Origin: Armigeres subalbatus
Taxonomy: Eukaryota > Arthropoda > Insecta > Diptera > Culicidae
Direction: 5' to 3'
DNA length: 64,000 nt
NCBI RefSeq assembly: GCF_024139115.2
Contig: NC_085140.1
Coordinates: forward strand, 333,185,953-333,249,952
Below, piece after piece: positions 33,474 to 45,003 of the stretch. A model generated the notes under the pieces. The model saw nothing but the letters and a program-made list of their open reading frames with translations, made no database searches and had not been told where the DNA came from. Position 1 is the stretch's first letter. Each line of letters begins with the position of its first letter. The position numbers and the translations under genes are program-made.

Positions 33474-36400
33474 AGGGTGGCTCAAATTAGTATGGGAAAA
33501 ACTGTTTTCAATTTTTTTGATGGGCCGTCCTCTTATTCGGTTCTATTTGATGCCCTGATGCTCTGGACAAATCGGTCAACGTTTGGGCGGTGCTAAACTC
33601 GTTAAAAGTTTATATGCAAAAACGTATGCAGAAACATCCAAAAACAGTGAATTGCATTTGGACGGCACAACTTACGATGAAGAACTATTAGTTATTAGTT
33701 AGGGGTAACGGCTCAAACCTTGGCCCATTATGCTACGGTTGAGCACATTTATCGTTATAAATCTTCATATATTGCATTTCCAACCAGAATTATTCCACCA
33801 GCCGGCTTGCTTACATTTGGTGTTGACGCCAAATAGCAAAAAACGGCGAAGAATGTCCGCAATATCTCATTTAAACCAGCGAAAGTCTTGAGAGAAATTG
33901 ACAAAATGTCGGCATCCTTGTCCCTATCAGGTGGATCATTTTTCAGCCCACTTGGGACGAGTGATTGTTGATTTCGAACATACGAAAGATAAAGATGGGT
34001 TGCTGTTTGTAGTACCAGTCATTTTGCTTGCGTTGAATAAAGGCAGCATGCAAACAAATAGAGAAAATCAAATCATCTGATTGAGCGTGAATTTTAATTG
34101 GTTGCATGTAAAATACTACCACACGCATTGTGAGAGTGCGTTTTTGATTCCCCAATAAGGCAATCCATAAGACAGCTGCGATCAGCTGACGATTTTTGTT
34201 TACCTTGATTTTTTGACAGATTCTGACCGGACTGACAGAACAATTCAAAGGAAAATGTTAAGCGCGGTTTACACCAGAAGTGAGTTCCGTTCAACTGCAT
34301 ACACATTTTGTTTTGATTTCGATTGTCAGTCCCATCGCTGAATGTCCTCATGGATAGCCTAATAGCATGCTTACCAAGGACATGCTAACGAAAATACTAT
34401 TATATGAATCATTTATTTCCCAAATATTTACCATATTTGCAAGTGAAGAATGAAAGAAAAATGAAAACTGTATTAAAAATTGCAATTGCAAAAAGGCTAC
34501 ATGTTCTAGCCCTCATGTTATGCCTTCAAACAAATTGCATACGCTAATTATTGGCTGCCGCATAATTTTGAGATTTACTGCTAGTTGAAACCATGGCAGT
34601 TGTGTTGCTCTCGCTCTCGCGATACTCTCAAAGAAACTTTTTTCCAAAACGTAAACAATGCTTCAGGAGGGGATGATGCATAACGCACTACTGAAGAAAG
34701 CCAATTGTAAAACTTTTTCTATGCAATTCCTTGCTTTGTACTGTGCATAAACAGTTATAACTGAGCCAACTACCTGATATTATTACACAATTATTCATAA
34801 ATACAATTATTGGATGCTTGTTTTTAACTCTGCCTGCATTGAAGTCTCATGATTGGTACGTGCGTTTAACTCCACTCCTCTCTATATCGATCAGCTGTTG
34901 TGAATCCTCTCAAATCTCTCACGTGTTTCAACTTCCCGAGTTGAAAGAATACTTTTTCGGTATCATTTTACAGATCAAAATACTTTTTGCAAGCAATAGT
35001 AGATCTAAATTATGATGAAGGTATTTGTCAAGTAATTTGACTTGAAATTATTCACATGAAATGACGTTGAAAGTTTATCTAATGAAATATACGATCCTTT
35101 GTATCGTTCCATTATTAAATGAAAAAATGTCTGTAGGATTCGCGCGAAAGAAGATATTCATACACTAATTGAATCATTTATTTGCGAAATTATGAAGAAA
35201 ATGGTGTATCGAACCCAAACGGTTGATGCTTGAAACGCTTTCGCTTGAATCGTGTTCGGAAGCCGTAAGGTAGGCAATTATTTTTGGTATGTTGTGCGAA
35301 TGAAAGCGATTATATCGTGTTTCGAGAAAAGCATCAACCCATTCACAAACTACATGACGTTTTAGGCTGGGTTTTAGGTCGTGGGAGGGTACTTGTCTGA
35401 GCGTTAAGGACTTTATAAATTTCAGAACCCTACAATACATTGATCATTACTAGAGGCTTGGTGTGGGTTGATTTTAGCGTTATGTAATTTGTGAATGAAA
35501 CTTAACCGCTGAGTGGATTAACCTGTGTTTACAAAAATTCTCAGCATCTCAATCGCAAGCATCGGATATTCTATCTATCTGCAGCAGCTTTCGGTTATTT
35601 TCTCCAGTACGGGTTATTGGTGAGAATGTTTTGATTTTAGAGTTTCACCTATACTAACGTAGTGCTACAAATCGAAAGCGCATGCCAACATTTGACTACG
35701 GGTGCCCCAGTATTGTCCAGAAAAGTTTTGGTTGTTAATGTCGCTATACTAATAGAAATTGTGAAATAAAAATGATAGCTGACATAGTGTGGTTGTTATC
35801 CATTCATCTGATGTGCGAAATCAGGTATGTTCATTCAGAAAACTCTTTCATTGGGCAAAAGAAAAACTCTAGTACAGCCAGCCTGCATAAGTCAACGAAA
35901 CATGGCTGCTAAAAAACCGAGTCAAAGTGATTTTTCACGCAACATAATTGCTTTTAATAGTTTAAGAAGTGTATAAATCTAGAGTTATGAAGCAGGTATA
36001 TGTTTGATACACTTTTCTAAAGCAGCAGTGGTTAAAATCTCTCTACAAATCGACGTATTATCGCTGAAATATTGATTAATTTGCGTGATGAGCCAATGTT
36101 ACATCCAGGGCCAACATTACCGCCGGTTAGCATTTCTCTGAAGTGTGATTTGAGCAAATTTCGTTTCTTTTACCTTTGAAAAGAAATAAATTCACCCCTA
36201 CAATACTCCAGTAAAATTCTAATATTTTTGCCTAATAAACTCTAATCTTCTCGTGGTTTTCAGCATAACATTCTGTATTTAATTCTACAAGAACTGAATG
36301 AGTATTGTTCTTGATCGTAAATTGTGCCGTCCAACTGCAAATCACTGTTTTTTGATTGTTTCTGCATACATTTTTCCATATAAACTTCCAACGAGTTTAG

Positions 36401-36520
36401 CATCACCCAATCGTTGACTGATTTGGCTGAAATTTTGTCCAGAGCATCAGGGCATCAAATAGAACCGAATAAGAGGGCGGCCCATCAAAAAATTTGAAAA
36501 AGTGTTTTTTGAGCCACCCT
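33474..36520. mobile_element. 3-kb inverted-repeat element (family B), Mutator-like?
   Basis: Ends AGGGTGGCTCAAA... and ...TTTGAGCCACCCT with about 200-base arms (33474-33685 and about 36310-36520) sharing GATGGGCC.CCCTCTTATTCGG. A 587-bp short form is at 49984-50570. The extra interior (about 33686-36130) has no transposase I recognise and may itself contain insertions. Long arms plus the 10-bp duplication at the short copy suggest Mutator; this copy shows only TA/ATT at its edges. Confidence 0.65.
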
Positions 36521-36659
36521 ATTACGTATACTTCGTATACGAGAAAGGCAAAAATAACGAGATTTTCGAAAATACAATGATAGGGTATGAAGCAATTTAC
36601 TAATATTTGTTCAATCTAACGCGAACTCATTTGTATTCAGTTTCTAAAAATTAATGCAT

Positions 36660-36737
36660 TCGGTACCTGGTGGGTCGCAAGCAATTTTGGATTTTGCTAG
36701 GTTGGTCGCATATCCAAACAGTTTGGGAACGTTTCTG
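36660..36737. mobile_element. hAT-like terminal fragment, right
   Basis: TGGTGGGTCGCAAGC ... CCAAACAGTTTGGGAAC; inverted, it resembles 31514-31570. If paired, these enclose elements A, RTE and B. Confidence 0.4.
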
Positions 36738-39700
36738 TTAGAGGTTATGCAGGACCCTAATCACAAGCGAACATCGATTATAAAAACTTCAATCCAAAAA
36801 AACATGTCATATGACTGGAAACGAGGTCTCGACATTTATTTGATGTTTTTCGGAACACCACACTGTGTATTTCAAATGCCTCTCATTCTCCTTCGATTAC
36901 AATATTTTGAGTTTTAACATATGTAATGCTTGGTAAATTAATGTAAGTCATATGCAATGGATTCAGTGTGAATATTGATGACAAATTTGAAGAAACCATA
37001 TGAAAATGTGTTGTGCAAACACATCAAAACCTAGTGAAGGAAAAAAATCATAGAATATAAATTATATTCCGTTAAAGCTGCAAAACTCAACTCTATGAGA
37101 AAGTAGATGAGATAAGAAACTATACGTAACCAAAAAAAATGTAAAAAAACTTAAAAAAAAGTTGGAATTATTTAAAATACCAAGTGTGCCTATGATTTGT
37201 GGAACAGTCTATACCTTCTCATATTTTTTTTGTCTAGCTATTTTTTATATTTTCGACCTTGAAATGCTCGACATCTACCGTGTTTTAGTATTGTATTCCA
37301 AAAAATAACACATTAGATGCTTTTTTTTCAAACTGCAACTAAACCTACAATGCAATGGTCAGTTTCTTATTTACCGCACCCATCAGCATGGAGTTAACTT
37401 CTGAGCACGAATAACTTCTAAAATAAAACCGCCAGAAACTTATATGGCAAAATGCACCTAAAGCTCTTCATGAACGTATGATATACCTGCATATTTTCTA
37501 GAAATTTCATAAGCGATTCTAAACGCTTTTCAATATCTTACTAGATTACTAGTCTTAACGTTAAAAAAAATCAAATGATAGCACCGAATAACTGTTATGT
37601 AACGTTTGCACCGGGCAAGTCAATTAATCAACTCAGTTGAATCTCATTAAACATGTTCTACTTGCCTTTTGTTCAAATGACTTGAACGAAGGTACTTAGA
37701 CGTACTTGCCCTTTTCATTGATTATAGTGCACTATAGTGCAAATACTTTAACTACAAGTAACAACGGTAGTTGAGCTATTTTTCATTTGTCATTTTTCAT
37801 ACGAGCCTACCTTGTTGTCTGTATACCGTGGCAGCACACTACACATCTATATTTAGGCGCAGCTTCTAGTATGTTTATCATTCATTGAATCATCCATCAG
37901 TATAACACTCAGTATAACATTAAATAAACGATAAGGAGTAAAAACTAGAGATTCAATTTCTTCGCAATATTTTGACCTGACGGCAGTTGGATTGTGGACT
38001 AGCTCAGAATAGTGGAGATACATAATATCATCACCTGATCTGATGATACGGGTTTTGTTATAGCAATTGTAAACGAAGATTACTTTTGTAACTGTTAATG
38101 TCCTCCTAGGTGAAGCATAAAACAGTATTATAGGGTACTAGGGGGTAGCCTCAACGCGTGGCCAGTGGACTGGGGATCCCGGTTTACCAACGCTAGATGT
38201 CATATCCTGCTAGAGTCTCTTGCGGGACTAAGCGTAGTCCTACTGCACGAGGTTAAAGTACTAAAGAGCGGTGAGTCATGCATCGATGTCACCTTCTGCA
38301 GCGCGGGATAGATCGCTGGATCCTGAATGAAGGGTTCATGAGGGATATATCTCCAGTAACCAATTTGATGCACAGTTACCAACAAAACAGCCGATTCAGG
38401 ATGGCACGGGTAGCAGTTCAACCCAAAACTGCTAGAGGAATCATTACGATGGGAAAATTGGACTCTAGGCCTAACTGATTATGAGTTATCCGAAGTGCTG
38501 ACACGTGCATGTGATGTAACGATGCATGCCCAGGAGAATTAAGCGGTTTATAGACATATGCTGTTATATATTGGTTCAGGAATTCAGGGTGTTGTTGAAA
38601 TAACTACATTTTCTGACAAAACTTTGAAACATAGCAGATGCTGTTATAATTTTGTTAGGCAAAAATGTCGAAACAATTTTGTGGAGAATAAGTAATCCTT
38701 AAACAGTCATCATCAAAGGCTGGGTAAAATTGTTTTTTTAAGCAGATCGTATTGGTCATTTAACAATAACAGTGTTGAAGCAACGTATTAATAATAAATT
38801 ATTAAAACAACGGAAAATGCCCAATTTCTATTAAAAATAATAAACAGTGTTAAAGAAACATTATAGCTTAATTATATAATGTTAGAAAATTGTGTCGAAT
38901 TAGTTTAATAGCAAACATTCGATTCGATGTTTAGCGAAATAACATGCTGCTAGTCAGCGTCATGGATATGACCCCGGATAACCTCACCGAAAGGATATTC
39001 CGGGATAAGGTTATTTGGAATGCAGTGAACACGGCAGCTCAACAGATTATATCAAAGCTGTAACGGTGGTGGTGGCGTTTTTAACAAATTCAACGGCTGC
39101 AGTAGAGACTACTGTGATGCTGTTATCTTTTAGTTATCTCTGTCACGGCTTGCGATCCATGGGTGGTTAGGGTACCACCTTGAAGTCGATATTGTGTATT
39201 TAATAATGCCTTGTGCGTTAGCATAAGTGTGAGAGTTCTCGATAGTCCCCCTGAAATATAATTGCGAGTCGGAAGCTACAGATTAGTGAAAGGGTTTTGG
39301 TTTTAGTGGGTCGGGCAAGAGTTACATGACATACCCATCCCCATACTACCTGAGTTAACCTCCTCAGGTGTCTGGTTGCAGTTTTCCGTAAAAAAACGTA
39401 TTCGAAGTACCAACGGTACCCAACGTGTTTTCGGCTTTTCGGCACCTTCGCCTTTTGGTGTACGGAAATGGAAGTTCTTTCATTTTCTTAAAACAGTTTG
39501 TTTTTAAAATGGACAATGGTTCAATTATCTATTTTCATAACTTAAAACCTAATTCACGTGAGCATAACGGAAATAAAGCATTCTTACGAGATAACGGATG
39601 AATGGATGGCGATCATGAGTTCGATTAGCGCGGAATCACAATTATCACTGGAAAACAATGAAAACGAGTATTGTTGCCAAACCGAAAACTTCAAATTCAC

Positions 39701-39870
39701 TTAGGTCTAGATTTTCTACTTTTTCACTTCGCAATATTTACACGTTTTCAGCTAAAAATAATTAAATACTGGGATAACTCTAGTTAACAACTAGATGACT
39801 TTGAGTGTGTACTTTAGGGTACTAGCGCTAGGGTAGTTTAAGATCTAGGTTGTTTCTTTGAGAATCGTGC
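36738..39870. other. No gene seen
   Basis: Non-coding. 38110-38480 and 38930-39450 are GC-richer and look like old retrotransposon untranslated sequence (for example GTGGGTCGGGCAAGAG..CCCATACTACCTGAG), but no protein motif remains. It is also the 3' flank of the gene ending at 39871. Confidence 0.35.
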
Positions 39871-40290
39871 TCATGGAAACCGGAAGTCCGATTTGTTCTC
39901 GGTGGTATCGGTTTTCACTACCGCTGGCGTGATGTTTGTCGCCGCTTCCGGGGCTGCCTCGACGGCCTTTGGTTGAGCGGAAGTGGAGTCACTTCGCTTA
40001 AACACTACTTTCGTGCCGGCTGTATCTTTACGATCCCAGCCGTGCTCGATTTCGTGATGATGGTGGTGCTCATGTGGATCCGGTGAAGGGAACCACTCGG
40101 AGATCCACACCGGTTTCCAGATTTGCTTCCAAGCAGGGACCCAGGTTTCCTTCCATCCAGGAACCCAAATTTGTTTCCAAGCTTCCTTCCATTCAAGTTT
40201 CTTGTCTGGAACCCAGGTCAGCTTTTTGCTTGGCTTCCAAATCTGGACCCAGGCAGCCTTCCAATCGAGCTTCTTCTCTGGAACCCAAAT
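39871..40290 (-). CDS. W/K-repeat His-containing secreted protein, last exon
   Basis: 139 codons plus TGA (39871-39873). Follows an acceptor (..CCATTTCTAG) in phase 0. Continues the repeats: I-W-V-P-E-K-K-L-D-W-K, W-V-P-D-K-K-L-E-W-K-E-A-W-K-Q-I-W, V-P-G-W-K-E-T-W, V-P-A-W-K-Q-I-W-K-P-V-W. Then a five-His cluster (H-E-H-H-H-H-H-E) and an Ala/Thr/Pro-rich, repeat-free tail of about 60 residues ending in F-R-F-P. The intron to the previous exon is 71 bases (40291-40361). Confidence 0.8.
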   Translation of the reverse strand: MWVPEKKLDWKAAWVQIWKPSKKLTWVPDKKLEWKEAWKQIWVPGWKETWVPAWKQIWKPVWISEWFPSPDPHEHHHHHEIEHGWDRKDTAGTKVVFKRSDSTSAQPKAVEAAPEAATNITPAVVKTDTTENKSDFRFP

Positions 40291-40361
40291 CTAGAAATGG
40301 ACATTTATAAGAATCTTTATCCTCGCCAATGCGTACATTACTAAACGAAAGCAAATCAAAC

Positions 40362-40895
40362 CTGTTTCTTTTCAGTTCTCCACACTTGCTTCCAAGCTTC
40401 CTTCCACGCCAGTTTCTTATCTTCGACCCAAATTTGCTTCTTGCCTGGTTTCCATATCTGCTTCCATGCCTCCTTCCATTCAAGTTTCTTCTCCGTTCGC
40501 CAAATTTGCTTCTGTTGCGTTTTCCAGATCTTCTTCCACGCCGATTTCCACACCAGTTTTTTCTTCCACAGATCGTGGCTGGTGTATTCCCATCCATCAT
40601 GATCCTTACCCAAATACTTCTCGCCTGGAATGCCTACCTTCACCCACGACGGATGCCAAACCTGTTTCCACGCTGGCACTTGGATTTCCTTCCAATCGGG
40701 CACCTGTATTTCCTTCCACACTGGTTTCCAGATTTGCTTCCACGCCGGGACCTGAATGTCCTTCCAGGCGGGGACCTTTATTGGGACCCAAATTGGTTTC
40801 CAGATCTTTTTCCAATCCGGCACTTGGATTTCTTTCCAAGACGGAACCTGTATTTCCTTCCAAACTGGCTTCCAGATTTGTTTCCAGGCTGGGAC
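40362..40895 (-). CDS. W/K-repeat His-containing secreted protein, middle exon
   Basis: Exactly 178 codons, phase 0 at both ends (acceptor ..CACCGCAG, donor CAG|GTTTGA). Built of 8-residue V-P-x-W-K-x-I-Q units and 16-residue V-P-A-W-K-Q-I-W-K-P-V-W-K-E-I-Q units (about seven in the first half). A non-repeat bridge follows (G-I-P-G-E-K-Y-L-G-K-D-H-D-G-W-E-Y), then 11-residue L-x-W-K-x-A-W-K-x-I-W type repeats spaced by K-K-Q. Tryptophan recurs every 3-7 residues and lysine is abundant; no Cys. The DNA repeats are correspondingly similar, so copy number may vary among strains. Confidence 0.85.
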
Positions 40896-41148
40896 CTGCG
40901 GTGACAATCAATGGGTGTTAAAAGAGCGGAATGGCTACATAACAAAATCAAGAAAACTCATAGTCCTGGTGAACAAATAGTAGTAAAGTGTTGTTTGTAA
41001 TAAAGTGCAGTGTTTCGTCTTACCGTGCGTTTGATTTTATACCTAAAGCGACAATTCTTAGTCGCCGTCCTCCTGTCTCAGTGGTCAAAAATCATTATGA
41101 CGGTCATAGTCATTTCAAAGCACAAAGAACCTCCCACCCTCATCCTAC

Positions 41149-41598
41149 CTGAATATCTTTCCAAACTGGGATCTGCGTTGGCACCCAGATGGGCTTCCAG
41201 ATCTTCTTCCAGTCCGGTTTCCAGATCTGTTTTTTGCTTGGCTTCCAGATTTTCTTCCAGCCCTCCTTCCAGATAAGCTTCTTCTTCCAGAACCCTGGAT
41301 CGGGTTGCTCCTCGTGATGGTGGTGGTGATGGTCTTCGATTATCGTTTCCTCGTGGTGGTGCGCGTGCGGGTCCACCAGAGGTTGCACCTCAAGATTTTC
41401 TACAGCGGGTTCCTCGTGATGGTGGTGCTCATCAAAGGTGATGGGTGCGGCAGGCACCGGATATTCGTAACCAATGCGCTTCTGGACACCTACCGCTGCT
41501 TCCTGTACATTGCTGTTGTGCGTTTCCTCGGCATTCTGGTCGATAATGGCTTTAGCATTGGCTAAAGTGGCAATTTGTAGCAATATGCCGAGGGTGAC
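41149..41598 (-). CDS. W/K-repeat His-containing secreted protein, signal-bearing exon
   Basis: 150 codons, phase 0 at both ends (acceptor ..TCTCCTAAG, donor CAG|GTAGGA). Starts V-T-L-G-I-L-L-Q-I-A-T-L-A-N-A-K-A, the core and cleavage region of a signal peptide. Then an Asn/Glu-rich stretch, His clusters (D-E-H-H-H-H-E-E; D-P-H-A-H-H-H-E-E; D-H-H-H-H-H-H-E-E), and the block G-F-W-K-K-K-L-I-W-K-E-G-W-K-K-I-W shared with the 17294 exon. There is no in-frame ATG: the frame opens upstream only with TTG, so a short exon carrying ATG must lie at higher coordinates. The intron to the next exon is 253 bases (40896-41148). Confidence 0.8.
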
Positions 41599-43420
41599 CT
41601 TAGGAGAGAATAGAAAAGCGAACAATTAGTTCGTCTGGTATTCCTGGTGATGGTGCCATTCCGACAACCATTGGCGTTTTATATTCGATATTATTCGAGC
41701 TTCCAATCTGATCTAAGAACATTTAATGTTGAGAGATGTAAAAGAAGATTACCGAGCGAGAAAGGTAATAAGGATTTCTTTTTCCAACGTCAATGAAAAG
41801 TCGAAAATACGAAGTTGTGAAGGAATGGGCGGAGAACTCCAAAAACTGTGCTTGAATTAGGCTGCATTCAAGATAAGTAACAAATGTTTTTCTATCTGAA
41901 TTTACTGAATCCTACTCGTAGAGGCGGATACACACTGTTTCTCCGGAAATTTTTGCTATGACAGCTGCATTTACATCAAGAATTCAACTTTCAAAAGATG
42001 TTAGTTTATTTGTACATAGATTTAAAACATGTGAATGATGTTGTTGACCTATTAGAATCTAATTGAAGCAGTTTCAGACCTGGAGCAAAACATTCCAAGT
42101 TTTTAAACAGTATTCTGAGTCATGTCCAAAATAGGTTCATTTTTAATTGAACCGAACATATTTTCGATATATATTCTTTTTAAGTTCTAGATCTCTTAAA
42201 CTTTTGCCTTTTTGCTACCAGAGGTGAGCCAGCCATGAGCTGAAAGCCTCTTAAATGAAAACAATAATAATAAAAACTTTTGTTTTTACCAATCATTTAT
42301 TTCTCTAGTATCAAACCATTCATAAATTACCGTTCATACCGAATTTATAAATTACCGTTCATTGATGTAAGTCCTTGAAAAATGTCTAATAAACCAACAT
42401 GTAATTGTTTTCGTTATTTCCATACGAAAATAGTTAAGAAAGCTCCATGACAAAAACCAATCTTTGCTAGAGCTTTCCGTCCGTGCTGCTTGCCAATGGA
42501 ACAGAGTTTCGTGTTCTACGATTATGTTTTGTTTGTAAAAATAATGCGCAAGGAGCAAGGAAGAACCGAGCAATCCACTACTATCAAGGACGCAAATTCA
42601 ACAGATCGGTAAACCACATAAAAAATATGGCAGGGTAGGATTGAACAGGTGCATACATCACCTTGGGCCATGGGCCGCACGTTTGTTTTGTTTTGAAGAT
42701 GCTGTACCGAGTGGCATTGAAATTGATTAGTTTCAATACCCTTAGCTATTGGTATTGTTCTAAGCTTTTGAGTGCTTATCAAAATGTATTAACAAACAAA
42801 TACTTTAAGGATGAAACGTCAAAAATGCTGAGGATCACTAATTTAATCTAATAGTAACATAACTTTGCAAGCAATTCATAATTATTCAAGTGGTCCAAAA
42901 TATGTTAAATAGGTGGCCCAAAATAAAAACAGGTGGTCCAATATATATCTTCTGAATTTATGGTATTTTGGTTCTTTCGGTGGGATTTACAAACATTTTT
43001 ACCTATAAATCCTACCTAGCATTCACCACTTTTTAGTTGCGTAGGGAATTGACCAAGAATTATTACAAAATCTAACTTTTATTCAAAAAATTGTTCGTCC
43101 ATTTCCTAAAGTGGTCCTCTCTTACCCTAAACTGTAAAAAACTCGTATAATTCTTGTTCGTGACTAAGAAATCTAAGCCGTTTTCAAATAATAGATAATT
43201 GGAAGTTATGATGAGAAGTTTTTTAAATTTGAGATAAATTCTCTCATTTTATGCCAGCAAACTATTTGAGGTTCAAAAACGGATCATGAGGTTCAAAAAC
43301 GGATTTGATCTAGTGACATTTTCGATACCTTCAAACCAGACATTTGTATAATGGTGAAAAAACAAGCAAAGCCGTTGAATATTCGATGATATTTTGAATT
43401 TGATTTTTTTCTTAAGTGGC
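41599..43420. other. No gene identified; should hold or precede the first exon of the W/K gene
   Basis: Non-coding on inspection. TATAAAAC on the - strand at 41677-41684 is about 85 bases upstream of the signal exon, but no ATG lies between, so it is not a convincing promoter. ATGGCTGGCTCACCTCTG|GTAGCA on the - strand near 42210-42230 is a weak phase-0 start-exon candidate. Confidence 0.3.
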
Positions 43421-43506
43421 TATACTGCCGATAACCGCAAGTCGAGCACATCTGTATATGGGCCTCCATATACAGATGTGCTCGATTTGCGGTTAGCGGC
43501 AGTATA
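43421..43506. mobile_element. Foldback element with ACTGCCG ends
   Basis: Arms of about 41 bases pair almost perfectly: TATACTGCCGATAACCGCAA and its complement, loop only GCC. The ACTGCCG ends are shared with 52068-52147. Confidence 0.8.
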
Positions 43507-44095
43507 TTAGCTGGTAAAACTTTAAACGAGGCACTTATCTAAAGGCATGCTGAATACGAGAATCTACATCGATAGATTTCGGTAATTATGGTTACCGATC
43601 TACTTCAAAGTTTACATTTATTGAACTCGTCAACCAAAGTCACCAAACTACCGATATACCCACTCCAGGAATTGATATATCTTGATACAAATAGGTCCGG
43701 AGTTGGTGTTTTCTTGATACGACCTGGTCCAATCACTATCCCTACCTTCTACAAATTCTCTTCAAAGTTAAGTTTTATTTAAAGTGCTGTAGTTCTTTCA
43801 AACTGCTGACCAAAGTTTAATAGCATTTCTGAAGGTTATTCAATCCACTCCAAAGTAGGGTTCTTCTTGCTGCGACTACATCCGATCCACTAGTGCGTGA
43901 ATTCAATGCAAGAAGTCCGCATTTTTTGTCGGTAACACATGCACTACTAGATCAAGTTTTTTATTTGCGTAGGTTTATTTAATCTTTCAGAAAATTGTTA
44001 AAATTTCTAGAAAAGAGATTTTTAGAAATGTTCTAGCCTTTTCAATAATCCTTACTTCCTACCTATTGAAACATACGCAGGTTTTAGAGGCTTAA

Positions 44096-44519
44096 GAGTG
44101 AAATCAGTAGTGATTCAGTTTGGTTGCAAATTTTCGAATACTATTCTAGTTTGAATATGAGCCAAAATAGAACAAACTCACAGGCTTCCCCAGCAGTGTT
44201 CTATTCATGTTTGATTGTTTTTCCATTAAATGAAATGATTATGTTGCTGCTGAGAAAGGCGTGGTAAATGCAAAGTGGATTGATCCGTACATAAAACGAC
44301 GCATTCATCCACCAAAACTATTGAAAAATATTTGAATCTCGTGAATCATTCGTGGTTCAAATCTGCAGAAAATAGAACTGAGCGGTATAACAGTTTCAAG
44401 CTTTTGAATCTCGACTGTTATAAAAAATGAATCTTGAGCCACTGCTGGGAAAGTGCATGATTCAGATTCATATTCAAACAGACAGCCCCGAACGATTTGA
44501 ATCATTGCTGATTTTACTC
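44096..44519. mobile_element. MITE with TAA duplication inside the inverted repeat
   Basis: 424 bp. Left GAGTGAAATCAGTAGTGATT; right end, inverted, GAGTAAAATCAGCAATGATT. TAA at 44093-44095 and 44520-44522. Excising it rejoins the left arm to match the right arm. The 3-bp TWA duplication suggests PIF/Harbinger. Confidence 0.8.
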
Positions 44520-44930
44520 TAAGGAATTCATGAAGCGAACATTTGTTAAATCCAACACGCCAAAAAAGGTTGATTTTAATAATACCCCAGCTCTTATCAT
44601 GCTCTTTGTTTTGAACATGCATAAAAGTAATGGGCGCCCAATAACGGTTTCGCCAAGGGTACTGGGATACCGCGCTACGGCTCTGACAACTGCTTTATGA
44701 CTGAATTCCGTCCGAACCGAAAAAGAAATACAGTCGACTCTCTACATCTCGATGTTCCAGGGACCATCGAGGAATGGGAGAAGCATTTGAGTGGGTACTT
44801 TATCGAAAAAAGCTCGTTGCTATAGAAAACGACAACAAAACAAATGCACATTATTGATTTCGATTTTTGTTATTGCTCCAAAATGATGTAGTAGGCTAGA
44901 AATTTGAATACATCGACATACGCTAGGTCA

Positions 44931-45003
44931 CAGTGGTTCCCAACCTTTTTCGGAATCGCGACCCCCTTTATGATAAGCCAAATGACCCGCGACCCCGTAA
45001 ATA
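44931..45003. mobile_element. hAT-like terminal fragment
   Basis: CAGTGGTTCCCAACCTTTTT then GGAATCGCGACCCC and ACCCGCGACCCCGTAA. Typical hAT-family terminus; no partner end seen. Confidence 0.55.

Larger units (their letters stand above)
31876..36550. mobile_element. Composite repeat 'element A', copy 2, inverted and split
   Basis: 31876-32305 carries, in reverse order to copy 1, the end block (AATCCACCTATCGGTGATGG), about two 167-bp units (31930-32170), a short CA tract and the 5' block (GGGTCTCCGGGCCTTCTATA). The last piece (CGTATACTTCGTATACGAGAAAGGC) is at 36525-36550. The gap is filled by the RTE fragment and the inverted-repeat element, bounded by TTACGTAT on both sides. Confidence 0.7.

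Noticed and set aside
32286..33485. Plus-strand ORFs over the RTE fragment
   Set aside because: Antisense shadows of the reverse transcriptase.
40074..40904. Plus-strand ORFs up to 191 codons (Pro/Leu/Phe-rich)
   Set aside because: Shadows of the W/K-repeat exons on the opposite strand; W and K codons reverse into P, L and F codons.
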